Notes under the pieces: model-generated
The model's database searches: none
The model's input: the letters and a program-made list of their open reading frames with translations, nothing else
Told to the model about the DNA's origin: nothing
From: Periplaneta americana
Lineage: Eukaryota; Arthropoda; Insecta; Blattodea; Blattidae
Length of the DNA: 64,000 nt
Assembly: GCF_040183065.1 (NCBI RefSeq)
Contig: NC_091124.1
Span: forward strand, 94,196,501-94,260,500
Direction of reading: 5' to 3'
In this document: one piece after another, positions 35,523 to 46,889 of the stretch
Layout of the letters: each line of letters opens with the position of its first letter
Numbering within the stretch: the first letter of the stretch is position 1
Position numbers and translations under genes: made by a program

Positions 35523-35524
<2 letters not shown>
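34898..35524. other. No recognised gene
   Basis: No coding or repeat pattern identified between the retrotransposon and the (AT)n repeat. Confidence 0.4.
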
Positions 35525-35591
<67 letters not shown>

Positions 35592-35643
35592 AAGCCTTAC
35601 AATGTGTATATATATATATATATACACACATTGTAAGGCTTTA
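35525..35643. repeat. (AT)n repeat and near-perfect 54-bp palindrome
   Basis: A 67-bp AT repeat (35525-35591) runs into a hairpin whose outer arms TAAAGCCTTACAATGTGTAT and ATACACACATTGTAAGGCTT flank a (TA)n centre (35590-35643). The non-repetitive outer arms are exact reverse complements apart from a 2-base length difference, so this is more than simple repeat symmetry. Confidence 0.8.
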
Positions 35644-36190
35644 ACTCCGCCAGTATAAATAAGTAAGTAAATAAATAAACTGTGAAGTTATAATTTTTGA
35701 TACATTCAAATAAAATATCTTTTCTCACATTGTAGCCATTTTTAAAGCTCCCGCAGGAAAAGAAGCAACTTAACACAGCTCTCGAATGAATATTTTGTAA
35801 CTCCCATCCGCTCCCAGGCTCGTCAGCCAATGACAACTGGACGCGTCACTCGTTTTTCTGTCGCCACAAAGGAAGTGGACGTGATACCGCGACGTTGCCA
35901 CGCTTTCCGCACTTATCTGCCTGCCCATCCGTCCGCCTGCCATCGGGATGAGGAAAGTGGGAATGCTGTTAGTTGCAACGTCGCGCCCTGGCCCTATACC
36001 TTCCATGCGTTTTACTAGAGACGTGAGAAGTCGAATCTTTCTTCGCGACTACTGTAATATGTACTTTTTAGTTACGAAAATTGGTATTTAAAAGTGATGT
36101 AAATGGTGAATGATATTAGTTGTTCGTAATGGGATTCTTAGCATGTTCTAGTCTTACAACACATTCAAGTAGACTACTGTCATTCAATTA

Positions 36191-36883
36191 CAGGGTTGTT
36201 TCCGATCTCTGATAACGAATTTGAATGACGTCATGTGCGTCAGGAATCACACCGACAGCTGAATTGCGGCGAGAGGTGACAGACCAGTAGTGAGTGATTC
36301 CATAGTCAGAGTGCACGGTGTGCCACAGTAGTAATGCCCAAGAAAATCGAGCCTTTTTTGGGAGGAGTACATAACAATCCTTTCCGATGCCAAGTACAGT
36401 TACATGAAAATCATAGGAGCCTGCAAAAAACGTGGTTTCGTTATTTCCAAGAAAGACATACTGTGTGTACCTAATAAGACTGGCAATGCTCGGATGGGAT
36501 TAATTCCAGAGTGGAAAAAGCAAGCAAATCCACCCCACCGTCACTAGTCGCCGCACCCCACGAGATGATACAAATTAAATTCATTCGAGCTTTACCAATC
36601 TTATTAAGTACACAGTTGATGCCTTTCTTGGAAATAACGAAACCTCGTTTATTGCAGACTGCTTTTATTTTCACTTAACTGTACTTGGCATTGGAATGGA
36701 TCGTACTGTACCCCCCCCCCCAAAGGCTCGATTTTCATGGGAATTTCTGCTGTGAGTTGCCGTGCACTCTGACTATGAGATCACTCACTACTGGTCTGTC
36801 ACCTCGCGCCACAGTTCAGCTGTCGCATGACTCCTGAAGCACATGTCATTCAGATTCGTTATCAGAGATCGGAAACAACTCTG
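36191..36883. mobile_element. 693-bp fold-back element with ~330-bp arms
   Basis: The left end CAGGGTTGTTTCCGATCTCT and the right end, on the other strand, CAGAGTTGTTTCCGATCTCT begin arms that remain alignable for most of the element, meeting near 36520-36560. Both arms, each read inward, can be translated as KRGFVISKK followed by an NKxGxAR pattern. This suggests that the element arose by inverted duplication of the 5' end of a coding transposon. A 13-base C run at 36710-36722 lies in the right arm. Confidence 0.8.
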
Positions 36884-37277
36884 AATCCCTTTTCGGTGAC
36901 GTAAGTACAGATGTCACAGGCAAGTAGTCTGTCAGGCCGAGTTACACTACTAGATTAGTCGGACTCCGATCCCGAATACGGCTATGTTGACAGAAGTAGA
37001 AAGAGATCAGATGAGGTCTGGACAGGAGCGATGGGGTTTTCACTGTGCGCTGCTGACGTACTCGCGGCGGGGAACGGATACAACCATACAAGTTTCCCAC
37101 ATGTTCGTCCTGGCTCGTGTCAAGGTTAGTGAATCACTCCCAAGTGACTGTCGAGTGACACGGTATATACGGTATTGTAAGGTGTTTTCTTGTATATTTA
37201 AAGTGAAAATGTGAATAAGTGGAAACTGTGTAACGATTAATCAAACGTTTTCTACTGAATAACATGTAGGCTATATA

Positions 37278-38030
37278 CAGAGTGATTCACGAGGATTTAC
37301 CGTCACTTACGGAGCTTATTTCTGAAGACATTCTGAGCAAGAAATGCCATATAAACATGTGTCCGAATTTCAATATTTTCAGAGTTACACTAATTTGAAT
37401 TTGTTAGTAAAATACTTTTTTCCTTTAGTTTTAGGGGTAAAAAAAAATATTACAAATAGAGAATGAACTATTCAGAAGTATCATTTTTTTAATTGGCTAG
37501 TGTTCTGAAGCTAATATTGTGTTTTTAATTGCTTTGTACAGATTTTGTTTTTCAGTTTTTGACTAAAAATTACATAATTCTTACGCAATTATCACAAAAA
37601 TTGTTACAAATCATACAACTTTTAAGAATTCGATTCTTTACAGTTTAATTATGCATCCTAATGTACAGTCTTAGAATTTACAAGAGCGGCGTGATTTGTT
37701 ACAATTGTTTGATAAATGCGTAAGAAAATGTAATTTTGTAGTTAAAAATCGGAAATAAAAATCTGTACGAAGCAACTATGGAATTTACAACACATTTTTA
37801 GCTTCAGAATACTGCCTAATTAAAGAAATAATGCTCCTGAATAGTTTATTGTTTTCCTGTAATAGTCTTTTACCCTTAAAACACAAGAATAGTGGTATTT
37901 TACAAATAATTTCAAATTAGTGTACCTCTGAAAATATTGAGATTAGGACAAATGTTACATGGCATTTTTGCTCATAGTATCTTCGGAAATAAGCTCCGTA
38001 AAGGATGGTAAATCCTCGTGAATCACCCTC
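37278..38030. mobile_element. 753-bp fold-back element, copy 1, TA target
   Basis: It begins CAGAGTGATTCACGAGGATT after TA and ends with the reverse complement AATCCTCGTGAATCACCCTC before TA. The arms are alignable over their whole ~350 bp, so almost the entire element is one hairpin. It contains CTGTACATTAGGATGCAT-type blocks near the centre. A partial second copy is at 40407-40971. CAGGGTG termini with TA duplication suggest a Tc1/mariner-type MITE. Confidence 0.85.
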
Positions 38031-38035
38031 TATTT

Positions 38036-38590
38036 ATGATTCATATGTGTTAATCCAGTCTGCCAGCCAAGTACGAAGGCGCTTTGAAATACTATTTCAG
38101 AGTGTAAAAATTCTGTCATGTGCAACAACTCATAATCTTTATAATAAATTTCAGGCAAGTGGAAGTGTTCAGCCTAAGAAACAAAACAGACAGCATAAGA
38201 TTCTCACAGAAGAAACATATTAGATGTCATTGGTCATCGATTGGAACAATGTCCTAGAATATCACTTACGCGGCTTTCACAAGTATGAATATCTTATGGC
38301 TTTGTGCAACAGTTTCATAACGGACTAATAGAGCCACATTTAATATTTTTCTTAGACGAGGCATGGTTCCATTTCCATGGTTATGTGTGTTTACAAAACA
38401 ATCGTTATTGGAGTGCTGAGAAACCTGATATTGTTCATGAAGTACCCCTCCATGATGAAATACCCACGCACCGTCAAAGAACTGAAACGTAATATCCTTC
38501 ACGAGATTAACAGCATTAATCAACCAGAACTACAGCTAGTTATGGGACATTTCATAAAGAGATGCCAAGTAAGACGCTTTTTAAAATAAT
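38036..38590 (+). pseudogene. Tc1/mariner-like transposase relic, internally deleted
   Basis: Successive frames give a helix-turn-helix region (LIQSASQVRRRFEIL, then LYNKFQASGSVQPKK), a second DNA-binding part (GHRLEQCPRISLTRLSQ) and the catalytic block FFLDEAWFHFHGYVCLQNNR then YWSAEKP, carrying the first catalytic Asp. A C-terminal piece, KELKRNILHEIN, follows directly. The sequence for the second and third catalytic residues is deleted, and stops and frameshifts are present. The plus-strand frame is dead but clearly related to a family common in insects. Confidence 0.8.
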
Positions 38591-39044
38591 TACGGAAAGT
38601 CTATACTGCCCGTTCTCAGCTGCGAGTCGCGTCAGCAGCGCACAGTGAAAACCCCGTCGCTCCCGTCCAGACTTCATCTGATCTCTCTGCCGTATAGGAA
38701 CAGTACGAATATTAACATATGAAAATGGTGAGAGTATTTATTTAATAGGATAGATTTTTACTAATGTGCATCCTGCATTCGGCTTCTTTTGATGTCTGTG
38801 TTTCTTATCCTGCCTGCAGTCTCAACTGTAGAAACTACCTTTTCCACACATGAAGCACATGTTGCTCTGTCAGGGAGCAAACTTGGCTTCCGTAGCCTAC
38901 AACATTACTGGGATCACGCAGGTTGCGAGAACTTAGAATTTTACTTTGAGGTCAACGTTTTTGTAACAAATGCTGTGTAATGCATAAAATAATGCACTTA
39001 AAAATATCACTGCCGTATGCACTGTATGTATAACTGCGCAGTAT

Positions 39045-39660
39045 ACTGGTTGTTCAGTTCAAAGTGTGTCATGGCTCGCTGCATGCCGTCAAGTGGCTAG
39101 TCGATGAGCCTAGAGAATTCAATCTTCCCACACTTCCGCAGAGGTGTATTACCTATGTGCTAGAGAAGTTGCCTAGCAAGTACGGCGTTCATTCAGAAGA
39201 GTACTTACCGATACGTACGGTAACGCCGGTAGTGGCAGGAATGTGAACTTTTTTCGAAACGTGTACTGAGGTAATTTTTTTTCTGACTGTCGGGATATGG
39301 GGAGAGGGTTAAGACGATTACTTAGCCTACGTATTTGTTGACATTAACTTCGACGGTCAACATGGACACGGAGCATTTGATGTGTATTGTGGAATGTTGC
39401 CGTACGCAACCGATGATAACAAATACCCTGCGTACGACTTGGCCGCGCAAAACATAGTTCGAAAGAGGTTATGGTAGCACACAGACCGAACAGACCGCCA
39501 TCTGTTGCTACGACGTTCAAGTTATACCGTACACGTTCTCAAGTTCAGATTGAACGCCTTGATTAATAGGCAACTTCTCTGATACAAAAGCTGAAACTCG
39601 CTTCAAATCGCTGACTGATCAACAGTGACGTCATGACACACTTTCAAATGAACACCCAGT
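39045..39660. mobile_element. 616-bp element with long diverged inverted repeats
   Basis: The left end ACTGGTTGTTCAGTTCAAAG then TGTGTCATG matches the right end on the other strand, ACTGGGTGTTCATTTGAAAG then TGTGTCATG. Further in, AGAGAAGTTGCCTA, GGCGTTCA and ACGTACGGTA recur on the opposite strand, giving arms of about 190 bp. The 60-codon open frame at 39064-39246 lies wholly in the left arm and is probably not a gene. Confidence 0.75.
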
Positions 39661-40406
39661 AGATTGTACGAATTACCATCTTAGGTATAAAATTCCTTTC
39701 TTTAATAGATATTGGGTTAATCTGGACGAAAATTCTTTAGCAATTCTTCAGTCGTCTGTTTGGATGAAAATTCTTTAGCAGTTCTTCAATCGTCTGTTTG
39801 GTTTTCATGCATGACTGGGCTTCATCGATATTTCGTGTCACTCATAACCGATTTCAAGGGAGTTACAGAATTTCCGCAGACTTCATTCTTAAAGTGCGAT
39901 ATGCCACAAGCTTACAAACTCACTTTGATCAAGAAAGATGGCGTTTATTTTTAGCCTACACTAAGTAAGCAATAGCATATTTATGTGGTGAGAGGACATT
40001 GAACCTTCCATGAAAGCAACAGTGGTGAATGTGGAACCTGTCGTAAGCGTGGATGTTTGTCACTTGTCTGCGTTATATCCTGTACTGTCTGTGCCATGTT
40101 AAGCCCACGCTACGGAAGTCACATCATGTATCTGTCTTAGTGTGCGATACTGAAATTACCTTGAAGCGCATAATGGCCAAACACTGACAAGAGTAAAACT
40201 AAGAAGAAATAGAAAAAAACACTGAGCTGGATTGTGTCCTTATTTTGCCAATGTACATATTTCATATTGGTATTTAAACCAGGGCTGCAGATTCGGGAGG
40301 TAAACACAAAGTCGGTAAAAATTAGTGATGGGACGAATTCTAAATTTTCTCAAAACCGAATTCGAAACCTAGTATCCTAGTATCAAGCAAAACATTAATT
40401 TGACCC

Positions 40407-40971
40407 AATTATTCAGGAGTATCATTTCTTTAATTAGTATTCTGAAGCTAAAAATGTGTTGTGAATTCCGTAGTTGCTTCGTACAGATTTTCTTTTGCGA
40501 TTTTTAACTACAAAATTACATTTTCTTAAGCATTTATCGCAACGATTGTTACAAATCACGCCACTCTTGTAAATTCTTTAAGACTGTACATTAGGATGCA
40601 TAATTAAACTGCAAAGAATCAAGTTCCTAAAGTCGTATGATTTGTAACAATTTTTGTGTTAAGAGCGTAAGAATGATGTCATTTTTGATTAAAAATTGAA
40701 AAATAAAATCTGTACAAAGCAATTAACAACACATTTTCAGCTTCAGAACACTAGCCAATTAAAGAAATGATAGTTCTGCATAGTTTATTCTCCATTTGTA
40801 ATATCTTTTTACTCGTAAAACTAAAGAAAGAAGGTATTTTACTAACAACTTCAAATTAATGTAACTTTGAAAATATTGCGATCAGGACATATGCTTATAT
40901 GACATTTTTTGCTCAGAATGTCTTCGGAAATAAGCTCCATAAGTGACGGTAAATCCTCGTGAATCACCCTG
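40407..40971. mobile_element. Fold-back element, copy 2 of the 37278-38030 family, left end missing
   Basis: The sequence matches copy 1 from its inner left arm (ATTCAGGAGTATCATTTCTT) to the right end GTAAATCCTCGTGAATCACC then CTG before TA. About 170 bases of the left arm are absent. The flank just upstream (TAGTGATGGGACGAATTC at 40323) resembles a hAT terminus, but I could not find a partner end. Confidence 0.8.
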
Positions 40972-41230
40972 TATATATGTGTATATATACATATATGTAT
41001 ATAATAAAATATTTTCAATTTTATATGTATTATTTTTGAGTCAACATAGAGAGGAGTGATAATGTGATGAATAGTAAAAATGCGCATGGTGCGAAAAAGT
41101 ATGAGAAACACCAAAACCAAATTCACACTATTCACAAATATAACACATTTTTGTACTTTTATTTGAAGTTTATGACAGCAATGTAAAATTTAATGACAGA
41201 AAATTATTACAATGCAATATTAGTGTGATA

Positions 41231-41442
41231 ATTGAAGGGTTCAGATCCATAGTGGGCCAAGCGCCATTTATTAAAAACGGAAAAAGCAAGTTAAGTGAAT
41301 ATCATAGTTTAATGAAAAGTTTGACATATCATTTAGTTGCTGTATGTTTCCATTGAATTATGGTAATAACTTCATTTTAACCCTTGTTTTCTACGGTTTT
41401 AGTAAATGGCGCTTGGCCCACTATGGTTCTGAGCCCTTCAAT
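41231..41442. mobile_element. 212-bp fold-back MITE-like element
   Basis: The ends are ATTGAAGGGTTCAGATCCAT and, on the other strand, ATTGAAGGGCTCAGAACCAT, both continuing AGTGGGCCAAGCGCCATTTA. The arms are about 55 bp and the interior is AT-rich with no coding capacity. Confidence 0.8.
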
Positions 41443-43591
41443 TATGGTTTTATGCATGTTTCATTAATTTGTTATTTAGGAAATATGAAAACATACAATA
41501 TTATTACATATCTTGCCGAGGTATTTAATGTAGGCTCTACGTTGTATTTTTTTTCATAAAGACAAAATATACACTTTTTTAAGATTGTTATGATATTCTA
41601 ACTTTACTGATCTGGAAACCCTAACTACACGTCAGGCATCTCTTCTGACGCTCGTACACCTACACTGTATTTACTGCATGTTGACATGTGCCGCGTTCGC
41701 TGAATGTTGGCTCTTGTGAACTTTTTTTTTACTACTCTTTTCACTTTTATTTTTCTAATTTAGCTACGACAATCTTCACTATTTTCATTTTCCCGCGGCG
41801 CAGCAGCGAATCAGTGAAAATGGCTGGAGTTTCAGAAACAAAGTTAAATTAAATTTTATGTCGACATTTTAACAAATAATCCAGATGATTAATACATGTG
41901 AATGTATGTTATGAAATAACTTACAATGAACTTAATGACTTTGAAATATAATAATCGACAACCGTTTGATTTTTTAAGTAAAACATCCATTATATGAAGT
42001 AATAAATAAATAATAAATATGTGTTTTTGTTTGTTTCAGGTCTTTGAACGTCGTCGCGCTCTGGAGAAGACAAAGTGAGAAGAATTAAATGAATTCGAGA
42101 AGATAGCAACATATGACTCACGGGACCGTTTTCAAATCATTAAAATATACAATGACGATGAAGTTTAATATTATATGCCAAGAGGAAAGCACTTTCTTGC
42201 TAAACAAGTTTTAATGACATCAGCTTCTTTCATTCGAGAACATCAAGATAAGTGCAGAAGTTACATCCTTATGCAGTCTGAAGATAAATAACAAGACAAA
42301 GCATTTCGTGTGAAATGCGTGAAGGCGTTACATGCGCTCGCGTTGCTACGGAATTGATGTCTGCCGCATCACGTGCTAAACTAATGGAAGCTAAAAGAAG
42401 AAATAAAACAGAATTTCAAGAATGACATAATAAATATTAAGCTTAATCGTGCCTAGTTTGATGGTATATACAGTTCAAGAATTAACGAAGAATACATAAA
42501 ACTCTTGTTATTTGGTAAAGAAATAAGGTTGATGATATAGCACAAGCGTTTTGAACACCGGCCAAGAACTTTAAGTATCTGTTAACTTGCTTGTGTGGAG
42601 CATTAGCTTGGTGTAGCTGAGAGTTAAAACATGAGAGCAATTTATTCTTTAGCAGCTGGTTCTACAAATCCGTCCTATCGGACGGCATCGCAAAACAACA
42701 AGCATAAAGATTCTGACTCAACTAATACCACGTCATCACGTGTAATGAACTGTTTACATTCAATCCGAGAACCGCAGTGCTACGAGTGACATTGTCTCAG
42801 CGAATTCGCGACGGGTTTTGAGTGCGTCGATATATAATTTAAGTCAAGAGTGATATAAAAACGTGCTGAAGTGACAGAAAATCAGAATAAACATGAAAAC
42901 ATATAGTGAAGGAATTACTCATAAATAAGAATACCTATTCTGAAACTTCTTGTAAAGATGTCGTGCCGCAAGAAATGCGAGTATGCATGTGATAGTGAAC
43001 CATAAGGACGAAGGACAAGCGACTCATTGTGATAGAACACTGAGCAATAATAATTGTTTGTCCATTAGAATTTCAAATACTATACCAAATCGTGTGCAGA
43101 AGTGTTACACCAAAAACAAACTTCGACACGGCTGTAAATATTGTTGAAAAGGCCTGGTAATTACAGTAAAGGTAGAGGACAAACTGTTAGTGTAAATGGC
43201 AATAATATACCCCGATGGTGCTAGAAAATTGTTAAATTGAAATGAGATATTTAACAAATTTCGCTTAAAATACCCTCTGCATTAGCTCCCATATTATAAA
43301 CGCTGAAATCAAATAGCTGTACCACCAGTTAAAAGTCGTATTTCTGTTTCCAGAAATGCCATTGTGGAGACACAAGTTACCTAGTTATTTTTAAATAATA
43401 TATTCTGGTTCTAACAGAACCACAACTTATTTACACAACTCTTCACACAATACAACCCCTAGCGAAAACGATTAGTTCCGTAAAATTGTGAACACCTATG
43501 CCAAGATCATCCTCTACACCAAGCACCGCCTACATACCACGCAACACAGCAGTACTCGACTACTATCGGCCGGACCCCTCAAGCATCGCCA
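41443..43591. other. Upstream region of the tetraspanin gene
   Basis: A strong acceptor-like tract, TTTTTGTTTGTTTCAG, ends at about 42040 and could precede a 5' exon. Around 42176-42290 one frame reads MPRGKHFLAKQVLMTSASFI, continuing for about 20 codons before a stop; I do not recognise it. G+C content rises from about 43490 into the coding region. I cannot define the transcription start. Confidence 0.35.
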
Positions 43592-45283
43592 ATGACTGTG
43601 ATGCTCCTGCAGCACGCGTCGCTCCAGTACTACAAGCCTCCTCCACCTCCGTCATCAGCATCCAAAGACACTTCCACCCAGCAGCGACATATGAGCACTC
43701 CACCCGTCCACCACCACTCGGTCGGCAACTCCTCAGTCCAGGCCATTAAAGCGTCTTGCAACACAAGGGCTATGCGTTACTACCGCCTCTGGATCTACAC
43801 ATGCAATGCAGTGTTACTCGTCAGCGTTCTGGGGTTCGCCATCGTCGCCGGCAGAATCGTTGTGGCCGACCCTCGTCGGTACCTCGTCCCAGGCCTCTCA
43901 CTCTACCAGCCCAGCTTCCTGTACGCGTACCTCGCCCTGGCCACGCAGAGCGGACTTCTTCAGCTCGTCGGCTGCTTGGGAGCGCTGCGCCTCAACGAGC
44001 GATTGCTCAACGTCTACTGGCTGTTGCTCCTCGTACTCCTCTTCGGCGACGCGATAGTCGGCATCGTCTGGGTGTTTCGATTCGACAAGATATGCGCCGA
44101 CTTGCGACCGACACTCAAGCAACGTCTGGCGGCTGAATACGGAGTAGACGCAGACTTCACTGCCCTGTGGAACGCGCTGCAGAGGGACTATAAATGCTGT
44201 GGCGTGGATGGCGCTCAGGATTTCGAGGGCGGTGTCGTTAACAGAACTCAAGGTGTGCCCGAGAGTTGTTGCAGGTTTCCCCCAGTCTCTACCACATTAC
44301 CTGTCCAGGATCATCAACATCACCACCACCATCATCAAGCCATCACAGAAAGAAGACCTTCCTTAGGAGGAACGTCCACGTTAAAAACGTATCCGAACCT
44401 TCCATCGCCTCCTTCTTCGTCAGCGGCTTCCTCATCCGTGGACAACGAACCGCTGAACCACGTTATATCCCCGGAGGAGGAAGCCGATACCAATAGAGTT
44501 CCAACCGACACAACAACCACTACTCACAGACTTCCGGTGCCCTCTTCCCCGGCCGACACATGTGCGGTGACCAACGCCGATGCGGGCTATGGTGAATCTC
44601 ACGTGTTCACAACCGGGTGCGAAGGTCGGCTTCTATTCTGGTTGCGGCAGAGTGCAGACGTCCTGTTTGTGTTGGGTTACTGCGTCATTGCATTCCTTAA
44701 ACTGTGCTTCCTCGGTATCCTACGATACGAAATTAGAGAGATGATCCAGAAGATAAAAGTACTGCAAGGTGAAATGAGACCACCGCAGTTGCTACTCACG
44801 GAATTCGAAGCCGGACCATCGCCCATCACTTCACCGACGACGACGCAGCACCTGGAACCTCTACTCATGAACCACCACGAAAATAACAACGGGAACATCG
44901 TAACTGGGAGCAACGGGGGAATGATTCCCGTGGTGAGCAACACGACGTCTCCGCCTCCGCCGCAGATTCGACACGGGGGTGCCGCGACGGAGCGCGGCAA
45001 CGCCCTACTGCTGCTGCAGCCGCCGGACAGTCTGCAGACGACGCCGCTGCACCACGTATCGGCGCAGCATCAGAGACACCTCAGCCTCATCAACAACGAC
45101 GGAACAGACTCCGACACCAACAGCAACTGTGCACTGATCATCTCGGAGGACAACACAGGGTCCAACAAGCCGCCGGCGGGCAAGACGAAGCAGCCGAGAG
45201 GCTCCAATGGCAACAACAACTACGAGCTGCACGAGCTGCAAGAGCTCAACAGGCTGCTGGCGAGGCATCAGACCCAGATCTGA
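43592..45283 (+). CDS. Tetraspanin with expanded extracellular loop
   Basis: A 563-residue single-exon frame with all tetraspanin hallmarks. TM1 is about residues 66-90, TM2 about 107-132, TM3 about 138-163 and TM4 about 347-377. The large extracellular loop contains CCG at 202-204, PESCC with C226-C227, then C324 and C343: six cysteines able to form three disulfides. Asn217 (NRT) is a possible glycosylation site. Between the second Cys pair and C324 is a low-complexity insertion of about 95 residues with a His run and Ser/Pro/Thr stretches, which is unusual for the family. A long cytoplasmic tail (378-563) is rich in Pro, Asn and His and ends in a Leu/Glu-rich helix-like segment. Start codons at 43592, 43691 and 43772 are all possible. 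The last (Met61) would give the short N-terminal tail usual for tetraspanins. G+C and codon use differ sharply from the surroundings, as expected of a conserved gene. Role: membrane scaffold; partners unknown. Confidence 0.9.
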   Translation: MTVMLLQHASLQYYKPPPPPSSASKDTSTQQRHMSTPPVHHHSVGNSSVQAIKASCNTRAMRYYRLWIYTCNAVLLVSVLGFAIVAGRIVVADPRRYLVPGLSLYQPSFLYAYLALATQSGLLQLVGCLGALRLNERLLNVYWLLLLVLLFGDAIVGIVWVFRFDKICADLRPTLKQRLAAEYGVDADFTALWNALQRDYKCCGVDGAQDFEGGVVNRTQGVPESCCRFPPVSTTLPVQDHQHHHHHHQAITERRPSLGGTSTLKTYPNLPSPPSSSAASSSVDNEPLNHVISPEEEADTNRVPTDTTTTTHRLPVPSSPADTCAVTNADAGYGESHVFTTGCEGRLLFWLRQSADVLFVLGYCVIAFLKLCFLGILRYEIREMIQKIKVLQGEMRPPQLLLTEFEAGPSPITSPTTTQHLEPLLMNHHENNNGNIVTGSNGGMIPVVSNTTSPPPPQIRHGGAATERGNALLLLQPPDSLQTTPLHHVSAQHQRHLSLINNDGTDSDTNSNCALIISEDNTGSNKPPAGKTKQPRGSNGNNNYELHELQELNRLLARHQTQI

Positions 45284-46160
45284 CTACGGAGATGGATAGC
45301 CGCCTGCTTCCCCATTCTGCCGCTCTTCCCGTCGCCCCCACCGCCCAGGAAACGAAGGAAGGAGTTCGGTTACTACTGAGTGCAGTGTAACGAGCGAGTG
45401 AGTGGTGCACGCTGCTACAAGTAGATGCTTCTCGACATCCTTTGTATCAACATCAATCCATACTCTTTAAAATAGAATCCCTCAATGAATGATCCCATAT
45501 CTAAATATGTATGAGGCATGTCCTGCGTTCACCATCAACCTCTATCACGATTAATCCTTCATAAAATGAAACATCCACGAGAAAAGGAGTATCGTAATCA
45601 TCTATGGAAACATCTCAAAACAACCTTAAGTGGAAGAAAGATGTTCCCAACACACCTCGAAGAAGTGAGTAATAAAGCTAATATCATTCAAGTATATTTC
45701 CGTCAAGATGGTATTAGATGGCACATTACTGAAGATAATTATTACACGCCACACATTTCACAGCTGGCTATGTTCGACACAAGACACTCTGAAACCTGTC
45801 CTCCAAATACATGCGTGACACGCTATGAAAGTTTTGTGTGTTACTAATAATTATACAAAGTGAGGTGCAGATTTTTAGGAGATGGAAATAGTAACTACGA
45901 GTGGTTTTGTTATAGATGTTATTCTGCAAAGAAATGTGCTGTGTTTCCGACACGAGGAGGCTGTGATTTTAATAGTGAAGTGAATAATCAAAGTAGGTTG
46001 TGTATTACAAGTGGAATCGAATACAAGGCTACAAATAATATAGAGAGGATATTACTTAAATGATAACTCCTAAAATTCTGCTGCATTAGCTGACATCCTG
46101 GTGTGGCATTACTCTTAGTATGATTCTTTGCGCGAATGTGTCAGTGGCTGGTGAATAAAA
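45284..46160 (+). other. Probable 3' untranslated region of the tetraspanin
   Basis: Candidate polyadenylation signals AATAAA occur at 45671-45676 and 46154-46159. A 109-codon open frame at 45518-45847 has no recognised pattern. Assignment is by position only. Confidence 0.4.
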
Positions 46161-46843
46161 GAAATATGAATTTAACAACCTTCCAAAATAAGACCATATA
46201 TGTATGGTTTACTACCAAATGATACTGACATCTTAATCACCTTGCTGTGATGAACGGGATGAGATGTAGAAACTATGTTATGAGATTTGCTAGTGACGTA
46301 ATATACTCAGGCCATGATGTTTTATTCTAGGATTGAGTGACTGGGCAAGAAATGTATGTTATGCTGTAGAAAGGAAAGAAGTAATTACTTGCCAGTTGTT
46401 TCCCTTACAATTATATAATGAAATGCACTTCACTTTTAATCAGTGGTAGTATTAATTTTCAAAATTGTAAATTTATTAACTATTGCATTGGTTATTAAGA
46501 TGTCATAAATATTTGATAGATGAAACCAACATAAAATGTTTAGTAACTCCATCCAAATGAACGGTAGAGTGAAGCAAAGCGAGAACATCGTAAGAACTTC
46601 ACACATTTTTAATGAATACTTTCGACAAAATTAATTTCTTTGACTCAGTTTTTAGATTTTGAAATCAGTTTGATATAAGGCAGGAAACGTAACGTATTTG
46701 TGAAAACAAGTAAATTTTAATATTCACAAAACATGATAAAATACACATATTTGGTCAATAACACAGTGTTCATGAAGTCGATAAAATACATTAAAGGAAA
46801 TATGTCACAGTTATATGAACACTTTATAAGTTTATTGATAATG

Positions 46844-46889
46844 TTATTCAGATATATTTCGGAGAATGCTTCTCCATCTTCAGTGATAA
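46844..46889 (-). ncRNA. Hammerhead ribozyme-like motif, left arm
   Basis: On the minus strand the order is a stem I strand (TTATCA), the core box CTGAAGA (fits CUGANGA), one extra T, a 6-bp stem II hairpin GGAGAA-GCA-TTCTCC, GAAA, a palindromic TATA as minimal stem III, a TC cleavage-type dinucleotide, and the second stem I strand TGAATAA, which pairs with TTATCA leaving one bulged base. All conserved core boxes are present. The extra T between the first box and stem II is not canonical and may reduce activity. Minimal stem III hammerheads are known from Penelope-like retroelements. Confidence 0.55.

Larger units (their letters stand above)
36979..38697 (+). mobile_element. Tc1/mariner-like element with ~100-bp inverted repeats, interrupted by a MITE
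   Basis: The left repeat (about 36990-37080) and right repeat (about 38603-38690) are reverse complements sharing GAGATCAGATGA, TCTGGAC, GGAGCGA and GGGGTTTTCACTGTGCGCTG then CTGACG. Between them lies a transposase relic (38036-38590) and an inserted palindromic element (37278-38030). The inverted repeats presumably are the termini belonging to that transposase. Exact ends and target duplication are not clear. Confidence 0.6.

Noticed and set aside
39064-39246. 60-codon open frame as a small gene
   Set aside because: It lies in the left arm of an inverted-repeat element and its sequence is repeated on the opposite strand in the right arm.
42040-42300. Possible protein-coding 5' exon after a strong acceptor-like tract
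   Set aside because: Only a short open patch with stops on both sides and no recognised family; kept as a note in the upstream region only.
43498-45268. Several long alternative frames over the tetraspanin gene
   Set aside because: Shadows of a GC-rich coding region; only the 43592 frame has membrane segments and the CCG motif.
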